A stretch of DNA of 64,000 nt from Sphingobium sp. Leaf26 (GTDB lineage Bacteria; Pseudomonadota; Alphaproteobacteria; Sphingomonadales; Sphingomonadaceae), in assembly GCF_001421665.1 (NCBI RefSeq), contig NZ_LMKV01000012.1, positions 330,185 to 394,184 of the forward strand, given 5' to 3'. Each line of letters opens with the position of its first letter. Within the stretch, counting starts at the first letter, position 1. Positions 46,818-55,047 of this stretch are shown one piece after another. The position numbers were made by a program, and so were the translations under genes. The notes beneath the pieces are model-generated. The model saw only the letters and a program-made list of their open reading frames with translations, had not been told where the DNA came from and ran no database searches.

Positions 46818-47009
46818 TCAGTGCCGGTCGAGCTTGGCCAGCAGCGCCATCATATCAGATGGCATGCCGCCGTCGCCGGGTACAAAGGTGGCGCGAAGCG
46901 CATTGCCGACCCCCTCATAAGGCTCTGGCAAAGCGACATTAAGCACCCGCGTACCGCCTTCGTCGCATGCCGTTGCCGATCGGCCAAAGGGTTTACGTTG
47001 GGACTCCAT
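46818..47009 (-). CDS. Small protein with NepR-like C-terminus
   Basis: A 63-residue protein. The C-terminal half VGNALRATFVPGDG, then MPSDMMALLAKLDRH follows the NepR pattern (G-x-x-LR-x-x-Y/F ... P-x-x-x-x-x-LL-x-x-LD) of anti-sigma factors that sequester EcfG and are released by phospho-PhyR in the alphaproteobacterial general stress response. The central Tyr is Phe and the acidic linker is shortened. No ecfG or phyR lies in the window, so it would be an orphan paralogue, or a look-alike. Divergent from glnE. Confidence 0.45.
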   Translation of the reverse strand: MESQRKPFGRSATACDEGGTRVLNVALPEPYEGVGNALRATFVPGDGGMPSDMMALLAKLDRH

Positions 47010-47109
47010 ATGGCCAGAACGGCTTCATGGGCCAAAAGTTTCTGGCGTTCGTCGCACGGCCAAGCGATAGCGCACCGGAATAAGGGAAATCCCATAAGAG
47101 AGAGTAGAT

Positions 47110-49794
47110 GTGATCGACTGGCTGGATACCGAAAAGCGGATCAGGGGCCATTCCCCCTTTCTGGCGCGCGCGCTGGACCGCTATCCGGCGGTGACGGAGC
47201 GGTTGGCGGTCGGCGATTTCGACGGCGCCTTTGCCGCGGCGCAGGCCGCCGGGGTGCCGGAAGATGGTATCGCCAGGTCGCTGCGGCGACGACGTGGGGC
47301 TATCGCGCTGGCGGTGGCGGCGGCCGATCTGGCCGGGGCCTGGGATATGGACCGGGTGACGCGCACCCTGTCCGACTTTGCCGACCAGGCGCTGGAAGAA
47401 GCGCTCGCCGCCGCAATGCAGGAACGGTATCCCGATGCCGAGCATCAGGGGTTCGTCATACTGGCGCTGGGCAAGCATGGCAGCCGCGAGCTGAATTATT
47501 CGTCCGATATCGACCCGATCCTGCTCTATGACCCCGCCACATTGCCGCATGGCGAGCGGGAGGATGTGGCCGACGCCGCCGTGCGCATCGGCCGGCGGGT
47601 CAGCGAATTGCTCAACGCGCGCGATGGCGACGGCTATGTCTTCCGCGTCGACCTGCGCCTGCGTCCCTCGCCTGAAGCTACGCCCATCGCCCTGCCGGTG
47701 GAGGCGGCGATCGGCTATTATGAATCGACCGCGCTCGGCTGGGAGCAGGCGGCGTTCATCCGCGCGCGGCCTGCGGCTGGTGACAAGGCGCTGGGCGATT
47801 ATTTCCTGCGCCAGATCCGGCCCTTCGTCTGGCGGCGCAGTCTGGATTTCGGCGCGATCGACGCGATCGTCGACATATCGCGCCGTATCCGCGACCATTA
47901 TGCGCAGGGGCAGGCGTTTGGGCCGGGGTACGACCTGAAGCGCGGGCGCGGCGGCATTCGCGAGGTCGAATTTTTCGCGCAGGTGCATCAGTTGATCCAT
48001 GGTGGCCGCGACCCGTCGCTACGGTCGGGCAACACGCGCGAGGCGCTGCGCGCGCTCGCCGCCGCCAATGTGATCGAACCCGATGTCGCGGCGCGGCTGG
48101 ACACCGCCTATATCCTTTTTCGCACCATCGAGCACCGGCTCCAGATGGTCGAGGATCGCCAGACCCATGAACTGCCCAAATCGCCCGACAGCCTGGACAA
48201 TGTCGCCCGCCTGCATGGTCTGACCGACAGCGCGGCGCTGCTCGACCGGTTGCGGCCGCATGTCGAATGGGTCGGCCGCAATTATGACCGGCTTAGCCCG
48301 GAGAAGGCGGATGCCTCGCTCTCGCATGATGAGGATCGGCTGAAAGAGCAATTGATGGAACTGGGTTTCGCCGACCCTGACACGCCGATCGCCCGCATCG
48401 CCCGCTGGCGCGGCGGTACTGTTCGCGCGCTGCGTAGCGCGCCCTCGCGCGAGGCGCTGGAGGCGTTGCTGCCCGGCCTGATGCGCACGCTGGCCAAAGC
48501 GCCCGATCCGTCGCGCGCACTCAACCGGCTGGACGACATGATCGGCCGGCTGCCCAGCGCGATCAACTTCTTCAAGCTGCTCGCCGCCCGTCCGGCACTG
48601 GTCGAACTGCTGGCCGAAATATTGAGCCATGCCCCGACACTCGCCGATGCGCTCAGCCGCCGGGCGGAATTGATCGACGGGCTGATCGACGCCTCCGCCT
48701 TCGATCCCGCGCCACCGGTCGCCCAGCTTGCGCAGCAACTGGGTCGGCTGGAGCCGGGTGAAGATTACCAGACCCTGCTCGACCGGGTGCGCCAGCGCGT
48801 GGGCGACCGCCGCTTCGCATTGGGCGCGCAGATCATCCGCGGCGGCGATCCGCTGGAGGCGGGCCGGGGCTATGGTCGCGTTGCCGAGGCTGCGATCGAG
48901 GCGCTGGCGGCCGGCACCGTCGCCGAGTTTGAGAGCGCCCATGGCAAGGTGCCGGGGGGCGAATTGCTGATTCTGGCGTTGGGTCGCATGGGCGGCGGGG
49001 TGTTGACGCACGCATCGGACCTCGACCTCGTCTATCTCTTCACCGGCGATTTTTCCACGGAATCGGACGGGGCCAAGCCATTGGGCGCGACCCAATATTT
49101 CAATCGCCTTGCCCAGCGCATCACCAACGCCCTGTCGGTGCACACCGCGTCCGGCCCGCTTTACGAGGTCGACACGCGGCTGCGCCCGTCCGGCGCGCAG
49201 GGGCTGCTGGCGGTCAGCCTCGACAGCTTCGCGCGCTACCAGCGGGAGGAAGCCTGGACCTGGGAGCATCTGGCGCTCACGCGCGCGCGGCCGGTGTTCG
49301 GATCGCTGCAGGCACGCGCCGCGCTCGACGCGATATTGTCCGAAACGCTCCAGCGCCCGCGCGATTTCGATGAACTGGCGCGGCAGGCGGTGAAGATGCG
49401 CGGCGACATTGCCAGGCACAAGCCGCCGGCCGGCGACCTCGATGTCAAGCTGGTGCCGGGCGGCCTGGTCGACCTGGAGTTCCTGATCCACGTCAACCAG
49501 TTCCATTATCGCATGGCGTTCAACCCCGATCTGGGCAAGGCGCTGGCCGATCTGGTCGCGGCCGGTCATCTGCCTGCCGACCTCATCGCCGCGCATGACC
49601 TCATCACCCGCTATCTGGTTGTCTCTCGTCTTGTGTCGCCCAAATCGACCGAGCCGGCGGAAGCCACCCGGCCGCTGGTCGCGCGCGCCTGCGGCGCGGA
49701 AGATTGGGACGGGCTGCTTGCCAGCTATGCGCAGGCGCGGATATGCGTCGGTGAAGCCTGGGCCGCGCTCGCCGCGCCCTATCAGGAGGAATGA
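47110..49794 (+). CDS. glnE: Bifunctional glutamine synthetase adenylyltransferase/deadenylase GlnE
   Basis: The 894-residue enzyme attaches and removes AMP on glutamine synthetase. The N-terminal nucleotidyltransferase domain has LGKHGSRELNYSSDIDPIL near residue 118 and the KRGRGGIREVEFFAQ block near 280. The C-terminal one has LALGRMGGGVLTHASDLDLV near 620 and KLVPGGLVDLEFLI. The start is GTG at 47110 with AGAGAG before it. Downstream bcp follows at 2 nt. At 894 residues it is slightly shorter than E. coli GlnE (~946). Confidence 0.95.
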   Translation: MIDWLDTEKRIRGHSPFLARALDRYPAVTERLAVGDFDGAFAAAQAAGVPEDGIARSLRRRRGAIALAVAAADLAGAWDMDRVTRTLSDFADQALEEALAAAMQERYPDAEHQGFVILALGKHGSRELNYSSDIDPILLYDPATLPHGEREDVADAAVRIGRRVSELLNARDGDGYVFRVDLRLRPSPEATPIALPVEAAIGYYESTALGWEQAAFIRARPAAGDKALGDYFLRQIRPFVWRRSLDFGAIDAIVDISRRIRDHYAQGQAFGPGYDLKRGRGGIREVEFFAQVHQLIHGGRDPSLRSGNTREALRALAAANVIEPDVAARLDTAYILFRTIEHRLQMVEDRQTHELPKSPDSLDNVARLHGLTDSAALLDRLRPHVEWVGRNYDRLSPEKADASLSHDEDRLKEQLMELGFADPDTPIARIARWRGGTVRALRSAPSREALEALLPGLMRTLAKAPDPSRALNRLDDMIGRLPSAINFFKLLAARPALVELLAEILSHAPTLADALSRRAELIDGLIDASAFDPAPPVAQLAQQLGRLEPGEDYQTLLDRVRQRVGDRRFALGAQIIRGGDPLEAGRGYGRVAEAAIEALAAGTVAEFESAHGKVPGGELLILALGRMGGGVLTHASDLDLVYLFTGDFSTESDGAKPLGATQYFNRLAQRITNALSVHTASGPLYEVDTRLRPSGAQGLLAVSLDSFARYQREEAWTWEHLALTRARPVFGSLQARAALDAILSETLQRPRDFDELARQAVKMRGDIARHKPPAGDLDVKLVPGGLVDLEFLIHVNQFHYRMAFNPDLGKALADLVAAGHLPADLIAAHDLITRYLVVSRLVSPKSTEPAEATRPLVARACGAEDWDGLLASYAQARICVGEAWAALAAPYQEE

Positions 49795-49796
49795 CC

Positions 49797-50258
49797 ATGC
49801 TCGAACAGGGTGACGCGATCCCGGAAGTTACGCTCAAGGATGCCGATGGCGTCGATTTTGCGCTGCACGGCTATCAGGGCAAGCCGCTGGTCGTCTATTT
49901 CTATCCCAAGGCGGATACGCCCGGTTGCACCAACGAAGCCAAGGATTTCACCGCGCTGGCCGATGAATATGCCGCCGCCGGCGTGTCGGTGATCGGCATT
50001 TCCAAGGACAAGCCGGCGAAGCTGAAGAAATTTGCCGAGAAATATGGCCTGTCCGTCATTCTCGCTTCCGACGAGCCGGGCGCCGTCTGCGAAGCCTTTG
50101 GCACATGGGTCGAAAAGTCGCTTTATGGCCGCAAATATATGGGAATCGAGCGGGCGACCTTCCTGGTCGGGGCGGACGGCAAGATCGCGCGCGTCTGGCC
50201 CAAGGTGAAGGTGAAGGGCCATGCCGAAGAGGTGCTGGGGGCCGTGACCGCGCTTTGA
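49797..50258 (+). CDS. bcp: Peroxiredoxin (Bcp/PrxQ type)
   Basis: The 153-residue thiol peroxidase has the active-site loop PKADTPGCTNEAKDF with peroxidatic Cys44. The usual nearby resolving Cys (five residues on) is Lys here; Cys98 (GAVCEAF) is the only other Cys and may resolve. GGAGGA stands directly before ATG 49791, so the second ATG at 49797, 6 nt downstream of it, is the better start. It follows glnE closely. Confidence 0.94.
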   Translation: MLEQGDAIPEVTLKDADGVDFALHGYQGKPLVVYFYPKADTPGCTNEAKDFTALADEYAAAGVSVIGISKDKPAKLKKFAEKYGLSVILASDEPGAVCEAFGTWVEKSLYGRKYMGIERATFLVGADGKIARVWPKVKVKGHAEEVLGAVTAL

Positions 50259-51064
50259 GCCTGCCGCTGTCCGTGACGAGTGTGGGCGCGGCCTGCGCCC
50301 ATGTGCTGCTGACCGCCGACCCGCAAGCCAAGCTGATGGCCGCGCGGTCGGTGGCGCGCGCCTGGCGGCTGGGGCGGCTGGAGCATCGCTTCGACGCCGT
50401 CATGCCCGATCGGCCGGCGCGCCCGGATGCGCCGGAGCTATTATCGCCCGCGCACATGCCCCGGCGTGGCAAGATCGGATCGGAACGGGCGCGCATCGCC
50501 ATGCTCCATGCGCTGGCCCATATCGAATTTGTCGCGATCGACCTGGCCTTCGACCTGATCGGGCGGTTCGGCGACCAGTTTCCCCCGGACTTCACGAGCG
50601 AATGGATGAAGGTCGGCGCCGACGAAGCCATGCACTTCGCGTTGCTCGACCGGCGATTGCGGCAGATGGGCAGCCATTATGGCGCGCTGCCCGCGCATGA
50701 CGGGCTGTGGCAGGCGGCCGAGGAGACGGCGGGCGATGCGCTGGCGCGACTGGCCATCGTGCCGATGGTGCTGGAAGCGCGCGCGCTCGACATCACGCCC
50801 GCTACGGTCGAGCGGTTCGAGGGGGCAGGGGACATGGTTTCGGGCAGGATGCTGCGGCGCATCGTCAAGGACGAAATTCGCCATGTCGCGGCGGGGACGA
50901 CATGGTTCGTCTGGGCGACGAACCGCATCGGCGTCGAATCCCCCAAACATTATCAAATGCTTGTGAAAAGGCATTTTCGCGGCGGCGTTAAGCCACCGTT
51001 CAACGACTCGGCGCGTCGGCAGGCCGGTCTGACGGAAGAATTTTACGTCGCGCTTGCAACATGA
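50255..51064 (+). CDS. DUF455 family ferritin-like protein
   Basis: The 269-residue helical protein has a ferritin-like pattern of Glu and ExxH motifs: ALAHIEFVAIDLAFDL, DEAMHFALLDRRLR, VLEARALDITP and VKDEIRHVAAGTTWF. This suggests a diiron centre. It matches DUF455. The only start in reach is TTG at 50255, overlapping the bcp stop (TTGA); no ATG precedes the conserved part. Function unknown; the company of a peroxiredoxin fits an oxidative or iron role (inference). Confidence 0.82.
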   Translation: MSLPLSVTSVGAACAHVLLTADPQAKLMAARSVARAWRLGRLEHRFDAVMPDRPARPDAPELLSPAHMPRRGKIGSERARIAMLHALAHIEFVAIDLAFDLIGRFGDQFPPDFTSEWMKVGADEAMHFALLDRRLRQMGSHYGALPAHDGLWQAAEETAGDALARLAIVPMVLEARALDITPATVERFEGAGDMVSGRMLRRIVKDEIRHVAAGTTWFVWATNRIGVESPKHYQMLVKRHFRGGVKPPFNDSARRQAGLTEEFYVALAT

Positions 51065-51173
51065 CCGGCAATTTGCAGTCTGCATTTTGCGGGGGCGATC
51101 CAGGTCGCCAAAAAATTTTAACACGGGAAGCGCCGAGGGGCATCAAGCCTCCGGTGACATAGTCGGGGTCTGC

Positions 51174-51899
51174 ATGTCGGTTCTTCATTCGGTTAATGTT
51201 CGTCCGTCGCTTTGGTTCCAGGCGAATAAGGTTAAAACGGTTTTAGCGAGTATCGGGGTTGTCGGCGCGCTGTGCGCAACCGCCCCGGCCCACGCCACCG
51301 GAACCGACGACCCCTATGGCGATGCTTCGGAAATCAACACCAGCGCGCTCGGCCCGTCCGATGTCGGCTTTTCCAACCTCTTCTCCAGCCTCCAGCGGCT
51401 GGACGGCAACGCCAAGACCGCAGCCTATATCCCGTCGGGCCGCCCGGTCGAAAAGCTTGTCCTGACCTCCAACTTCGGCGTCCGTTCCGACCCGTTCAAC
51501 CGCTCCGCCCGCATGCACAAGGGCATCGACATTCCCGGTCCCATCGGCACCCCGATCCACGCCACCGCAGACGGCATCATCAGCCGCGCCGGCTGGGCCA
51601 GCGGCTATGGCAACCTCGTCCAGATTTCGCATGGCAGCGGCATGGAAACGCGCTACGGCCATATGTCGAAGCTGCTGGTCGCCGAAAACTCCTATGTGAA
51701 GCGTGGCCAGGTGATCGGCCTGATGGGTTCGACCGGCCGCTCCACCGGCAGCCACCTTCATTATGAAGTCCGCGTCGACGGCGCCGCGATCAACCCGCTG
51801 CCCTTCGTCGCCGGTCCCGACTATCTGGTCGCGATGAACACCAAGCCGCCGCTCGCCATGGGCGGCCCGACCAAGGCGGAAGAAAAAGCGGCCGACTGA
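51174..51899 (+). CDS. Secreted M23 (LytM-type) peptidase
   Basis: The 241-residue product has an N-terminal hydrophobic signal (VLASIGVVGALCATAPAHA) and an M23 domain: SNFGVRSDPFNRSARMHKGI with DIPG (HxxxD zinc ligands), MSKLLVAENSYVKRGQVIG and SHLHYEVRVDG (HLH, zinc and catalysis). All ligands are present, so it should cut peptidoglycan cross-links. ATG at 51174 is preferred over 51054. A strong terminator follows. Confidence 0.93.
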   Translation: MSVLHSVNVRPSLWFQANKVKTVLASIGVVGALCATAPAHATGTDDPYGDASEINTSALGPSDVGFSNLFSSLQRLDGNAKTAAYIPSGRPVEKLVLTSNFGVRSDPFNRSARMHKGIDIPGPIGTPIHATADGIISRAGWASGYGNLVQISHGSGMETRYGHMSKLLVAENSYVKRGQVIGLMGSTGRSTGSHLHYEVRVDGAAINPLPFVAGPDYLVAMNTKPPLAMGGPTKAEEKAAD

Positions 51900-51919
51900 T
51901 CGGCTTCATGACGAAATTC

Positions 51920-51960
51920 GCAAAAGGCCCGGCGCCCGATGGGGTTGCCGGGCCTTTTGC
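51920..51960 (+). terminator. Rho-independent terminator after the M23 peptidase
   Basis: GCAAAAGGCCCGGC pairs with GCCGGGCCTTTTGC around a 13-base loop, with the T-run inside the second arm. Works on either strand, 21 bp after the stop. Confidence 0.88.
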
Positions 51961-51979
51961 TTGATCCTATCTAGGCACC

Positions 51980-52306
51980 ATGTCCGACATCGACCTGACC
52001 CCGTCCGCTGCCGCCCGCGTCGCCGCCATCGCCGCCAAGCAAGGCAAGCCCGCCATCCTCCGCCTGTCGGTGGAAGGGGGGGGCTGTTCGGGCTTCCAGT
52101 ATAAATTCGGTCTGGCCGAAGCGATCGAGGCGGAAGACCTGACAGTCGAACGCGATGGCGTGACCCTCGTGGTGGATGACGTCAGCCTCGATCTGGTGCG
52201 CGGCTCGGCGGTCGATTTCGTGTCGGACCTGGGCGGGCAGGCGTTCAAGGTAACGAACCCCAACGCGACCGCCGGCTGCGGTTGCGGCACCAGCTTCTCG
52301 GTCTGA
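51980..52306 (+). CDS. erpA: Iron-sulfur cluster insertion protein (ErpA/IscA type)
   Basis: The 108-residue A-type carrier has the three conserved Cys in EGGGCSGFQY (Cys36) and AGCGCGTSF (Cys100, Cys102). It accepts Fe-S clusters and delivers them to apo-enzymes. It stands alone between a terminator and a repeat, not in an isc or suf operon, which fits ErpA rather than IscA or SufA. Confidence 0.93.
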   Translation: MSDIDLTPSAAARVAAIAAKQGKPAILRLSVEGGGCSGFQYKFGLAEAIEAEDLTVERDGVTLVVDDVSLDLVRGSAVDFVSDLGGQAFKVTNPNATAGCGCGTSFSV

Positions 52307-52317
52307 CTTTCCACCTC

Positions 52318-52375
52318 CGTTCGCCCTGAGCTTGTCGAAGGGCTGTCCTTTCTCCAAAGGAGGGACAAACGGAAG
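52318..52375. repeat. CGTTCGCCCTGAGCTTGTCGAAG repeat, short copy
   Basis: CCGTTCGCCCTGAGCTTGTC GAAGGGCTGTCC, then a mirrored AAAGGAGGGACAAACGG. It shares the core with the longer element at 57447-57564. This GAGCTTGTCGAAG motif is a common intergenic repeat of sphingomonads and xanthomonads as far as I recall. Confidence 0.75.
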
Positions 52376-52386
52376 AGAGAGTCATC

Positions 52387-53163
52387 ATGCGCATCGCCAC
52401 CTTCAACATCAACGGCATCAAGGCGCGCCTGCCGCGTTTGCTGGAATGGCTGGACGAAGCGCGGCCCGACATCGCCTGTCTTCAGGAAATCAAGACCAGC
52501 GACGACACCTTCCCGGTCAAGGATATCGAGGCCGCCGGCTATGGCGTGATCTGGCACGGGCAGAAGGGGTTCAACGGTGTCGCCATCCTTGCGCGCGGCG
52601 AAACCCCGGTCGAGGTGCGCCGTGGGCTGGAGGGCGAGCCGGAGGACGAACATAGCCGCTATCTGGAGGCCGATGTGAAGGGCGTGCGCGTCGCCAGCAT
52701 CTACTTGCCCAACGGCAATCCGCAGCCCGGCCCGAAATTCGATTACAAGCTGCGCTGGATGAAGCGCCTGCGCGACCGCGCCGCCGAAATCTGGGCGGAG
52801 GAAGTCCCCGCGATCCTGGCCGGCGACTATAATGTCATCCCGCGCGACGTGGACACATTCTCGGTCAAGGCGATGCAGGACGATGCGCTGATGCAGCCGG
52901 AAAGCCGCGCCGCCTATCGCCGGCTGCTGGGCGACGGCTGGACCGACGCGATCCTCAGCCGTCACCCCGATGGCGGTGTATGGACCTTCTGGGACTATCA
53001 GGCGAATAGCTGGCCGCGCGACGCGGGCTTCCGCATCGACCATCTGCTGCTCAGCCCCGCCGCCGCCGACCGCCTGATCGACGCGCAGGTCGACAGGGAA
53101 TTTCGCGGCCGGGAAAAGGCCAGCGACCATGCGCCGACATGGGTGGAATTGCGCGATATCTAA
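52387..53163 (+). CDS. xthA: Exodeoxyribonuclease III (AP endonuclease)
   Basis: The 258-residue EEP-fold nuclease has MRIATFNINGIKARLPRLLE, CLQEIKTSDDTFP (metal Glu), SIYLPNGNPQPG, AGDYNVIPRDVD (Asp/Asn) and EKASDHAPTWVEL (catalytic Asp-His). It cuts at abasic sites and degrades 3' ends in base-excision repair. The start follows GGAAGAGAG. Cytosolic, no signal peptide. Confidence 0.95.
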   Translation: MRIATFNINGIKARLPRLLEWLDEARPDIACLQEIKTSDDTFPVKDIEAAGYGVIWHGQKGFNGVAILARGETPVEVRRGLEGEPEDEHSRYLEADVKGVRVASIYLPNGNPQPGPKFDYKLRWMKRLRDRAAEIWAEEVPAILAGDYNVIPRDVDTFSVKAMQDDALMQPESRAAYRRLLGDGWTDAILSRHPDGGVWTFWDYQANSWPRDAGFRIDHLLLSPAAADRLIDAQVDREFRGREKASDHAPTWVELRDI

Positions 53164-53168
53164 TTATT

Positions 53169-53212
53169 ACCCGGATTATATTGACTCCATAAAACCCGGA
53201 TAATAATATCCG
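53169..53212 (+). promoter_or_regulatory. Direct repeat ACCCGGATWATA before the DUF2239 gene
   Basis: ACCCGGATTATA (53169-53180) and ACCCGGATAATA (53194-53205) are 25 bp apart. The second copy extends into a palindrome, CGGATA-ATAA-TATCCG (53197-53212), ending 20 bp before the start codon. This looks like an operator of an unidentified regulator. It begins 5 bp after the xthA stop. Confidence 0.5.
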
Positions 53213-53232
53213 TGCCGAAAGGGAGATTCGGC

Positions 53233-53751
53233 ATGGAACGGACGTTGACGGCCTTTGCGGGTGAACTGTGGATCGCCACCGGCGATGAGGGCGAAGTGCG
53301 CGCGGCCCTGCGCGCCATGGGTGATGAGGCCCAGAATATCCTGCTGTTCGATGATGCGACAGGCCGGCAGGTCGATATCGACCTGCGCGGACCAATCGTG
53401 GAGGAGGCACGGGGCAGGGGGCGGCCCAGGCTGGGTGTCCAGCCGCGCGAAGTGACGCTGTTGCCGCGCCATTGGGACTGGCTCGCCACCCAGCCCGGCG
53501 GCGCATCGGCCGCCATCCGTCGCCTGGTCGAGGACGCCCGCAAGGCCAGCGCCACGACGCCCGACCCGCGCGCGGCGATGGACGCCGCCTATCATTTCAT
53601 GACGGCGATGGCCGGCGACCGCCCCGGCTACGAACCCGCGATCCGCGCGCTCTTCGCGAAGGACGGGGCGCAGTTCATGGCCCTGTCGCAGGACTGGCCC
53701 TCCGGCATCCGCGACCATGCACGGGCCTTGGCGGCGCCGGCTTTTGGGTGA
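53233..53751 (+). CDS. DUF2239 family protein
   Basis: The 172-residue soluble protein has the DUF2239 landmarks: GELWIATGDEGEV, ILLFDDATGRQVDIDLRG, then GRGRPRLGVQPREVTLLPRH (a helix-turn-helix-like RPRLGV-REVTL segment), and WDWLATQPGGASAAIRRLVE, GYEPAIRALF. ATG at 53233 has AAAGGGAG about 7 nt upstream; GTG at 53212 is unlikely. The PRLGVxxREVTLLPRHWxWL block is reminiscent of a small DNA-binding or TA-like domain, but the function is unknown. Confidence 0.85.
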   Translation: MERTLTAFAGELWIATGDEGEVRAALRAMGDEAQNILLFDDATGRQVDIDLRGPIVEEARGRGRPRLGVQPREVTLLPRHWDWLATQPGGASAAIRRLVEDARKASATTPDPRAAMDAAYHFMTAMAGDRPGYEPAIRALFAKDGAQFMALSQDWPSGIRDHARALAAPAFG

Positions 53752-53840
53752 CAGGCCTGCTGACGATCAAAGATTGCCGCTGGTATTCCCGTTTGAACTT
53801 GCCGATTGCGGACGTTCCCGATCATGATATTTTCGGGTTC

Positions 53841-54026
53841 ATGAAGGCACGTCAGAAGAAGCTACGCCTGACCGAAGCGACCGCCCGATACTTGCGGCAG
53901 ATCGGGCGGAAGGCGCAAAAAGGTGAGGAACCGAACGATCGCGGCTTTGATCGCAAGCTTGATGAAAAACTTAAGCGAATGCGGCCTGAAGACGTTGACG
54001 CTCTTTTTCGTGGCGAAGACGAATAG
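53841..54026 (+). CDS. Small basic hypothetical protein (61 aa)
   Basis: A 61-residue, highly charged helical protein (MKARQKKLRLTEATARYLRQ, then FDRKLDEKLKRMRPEDVD). No catalytic motif. The end RPEDVDALFRGEDE looks conserved-like rather than random. Start could be this ATG only, since upstream codons of the frame are antisense-like to nothing and lack a ribosome-binding site. Function unknown. Confidence 0.55.
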   Translation: MKARQKKLRLTEATARYLRQIGRKAQKGEEPNDRGFDRKLDEKLKRMRPEDVDALFRGEDE

Positions 54027-54063
54027 CGCTGTTGCAGCGGCAACAAGTGACCAACAGCCGACC

Positions 54064-54429
54064 CTACGATGCCTCCTTATTAGTCGGCGCGACCAACGTA
54101 GCTATCTGACCGGCAGCGGCCGAAAGTAGAACAGCGGGAAAGGCGAGTCCGACGAGAAAGAACAGACCAACTACCAAGAGCGGGCCGGTCCCCGAGTTTA
54201 GCAGCATCACTGGAAACTGCGCCAATATTATGATCACACCGGCAGACCATCCCCACAACCGCAGACAGAAGCCGCTTACGGCGGAAGCCGCTAATGCGAC
54301 GGGATACCATTTGGTCATGAAGTCCGCAGCGTCCCAAGGCTCGTTGGCACCAGTCACGTCGCAGACCATTTGCCAGTAGAGCAACGCGAAGGCGGAAATC
54401 GCCACCAAAAGGACCGAGCGAAAGAGCAT
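54064..54429 (-). CDS. Small four-helix membrane protein, hypothetical
   Basis: A 121-residue protein with about four hydrophobic stretches (VLLVAISAFALLYWQMV, YPVALAASAVSGFCL, AGVIIILAQFPVMLL, LLVVGLFFLVGLAFPAVLLS). The base composition is slightly less GC-rich than the surroundings. No family recognised. It is convergent with the small basic protein gene. Confidence 0.6.
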   Translation of the reverse strand: MLFRSVLLVAISAFALLYWQMVCDVTGANEPWDAADFMTKWYPVALAASAVSGFCLRLWGWSAGVIIILAQFPVMLLNSGTGPLLVVGLFFLVGLAFPAVLLSAAAGQIATLVAPTNKEAS

Positions 54430-54540
54430 TTTGTCACCGTCTCACGCCGAAGCGGGCTTCACAAGTCTTCCTTCGCAGTCCAGCGGTTAGGTCTGCTCAC
54501 CACCCTTCCCGGCCATCCCATCATGCCGCAGCGGCCAGCC

Positions 54541-55047
54541 TCAATAGCGCGATACACCCTCGATATGCGCGTCATAGCCCCGGAGCGCGGCAGTCACGGG
54601 GGCGTCGCCGGCATAGCGGCGGCGTAGCATGGACAGCCGGGCGTCGGTGCCGTGGCACAGTTCGGCGATATTCTCCGCGATATAGGCGCGTCGTTCCGCG
54701 TCATAGGCTTCTTCGCCGCGGAAATGGTCGCACCCGTCACGGTCGACCATGAAGGCGGTGACCTCCTGCGGGAAGGGCAGGGCGGACATGTCGTCGTCGG
54801 ACGGCGGCAGGTCCATCACGTTGCGTGGAGCCGGCTGGGCGCGGACCGTGACGACCGGCGACGGCTTGACCGGAATCGTGGCATTTTCGACCGGCAGCGG
54901 TGCGGGTTCCTGGGGTAGGATGGCGGCGACAGCGGGGGCAGGCGCCATGCCATTGTCGGCCTGTGCGCTGTCATCGGACGAGCCGCGACAGCCGGCGAGC
55001 AGTGCCAGCATCAGCCCAACAGCAACCAGACCCACACGCCCGCTCAC
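54541..55047 (-). CDS. Lipoprotein overlapping the large patatin gene
   Basis: The 168-residue product has a lipoprotein signal (VGLMLALLAGCRGS; lipobox LAGC), a Pro-rich linker and a globular end with three Cys (RDGCDHF, AELCHG) and a helical ARLSMLRRRYAGD segment. It starts inside the stop of the patatin gene (4-nt overlap), so the two are coupled. Function unknown. Confidence 0.75.
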   Translation of the reverse strand: MSGRVGLVAVGLMLALLAGCRGSSDDSAQADNGMAPAPAVAAILPQEPAPLPVENATIPVKPSPVVTVRAQPAPRNVMDLPPSDDDMSALPFPQEVTAFMVDRDGCDHFRGEEAYDAERRAYIAENIAELCHGTDARLSMLRRRYAGDAPVTAALRGYDAHIEGVSRY

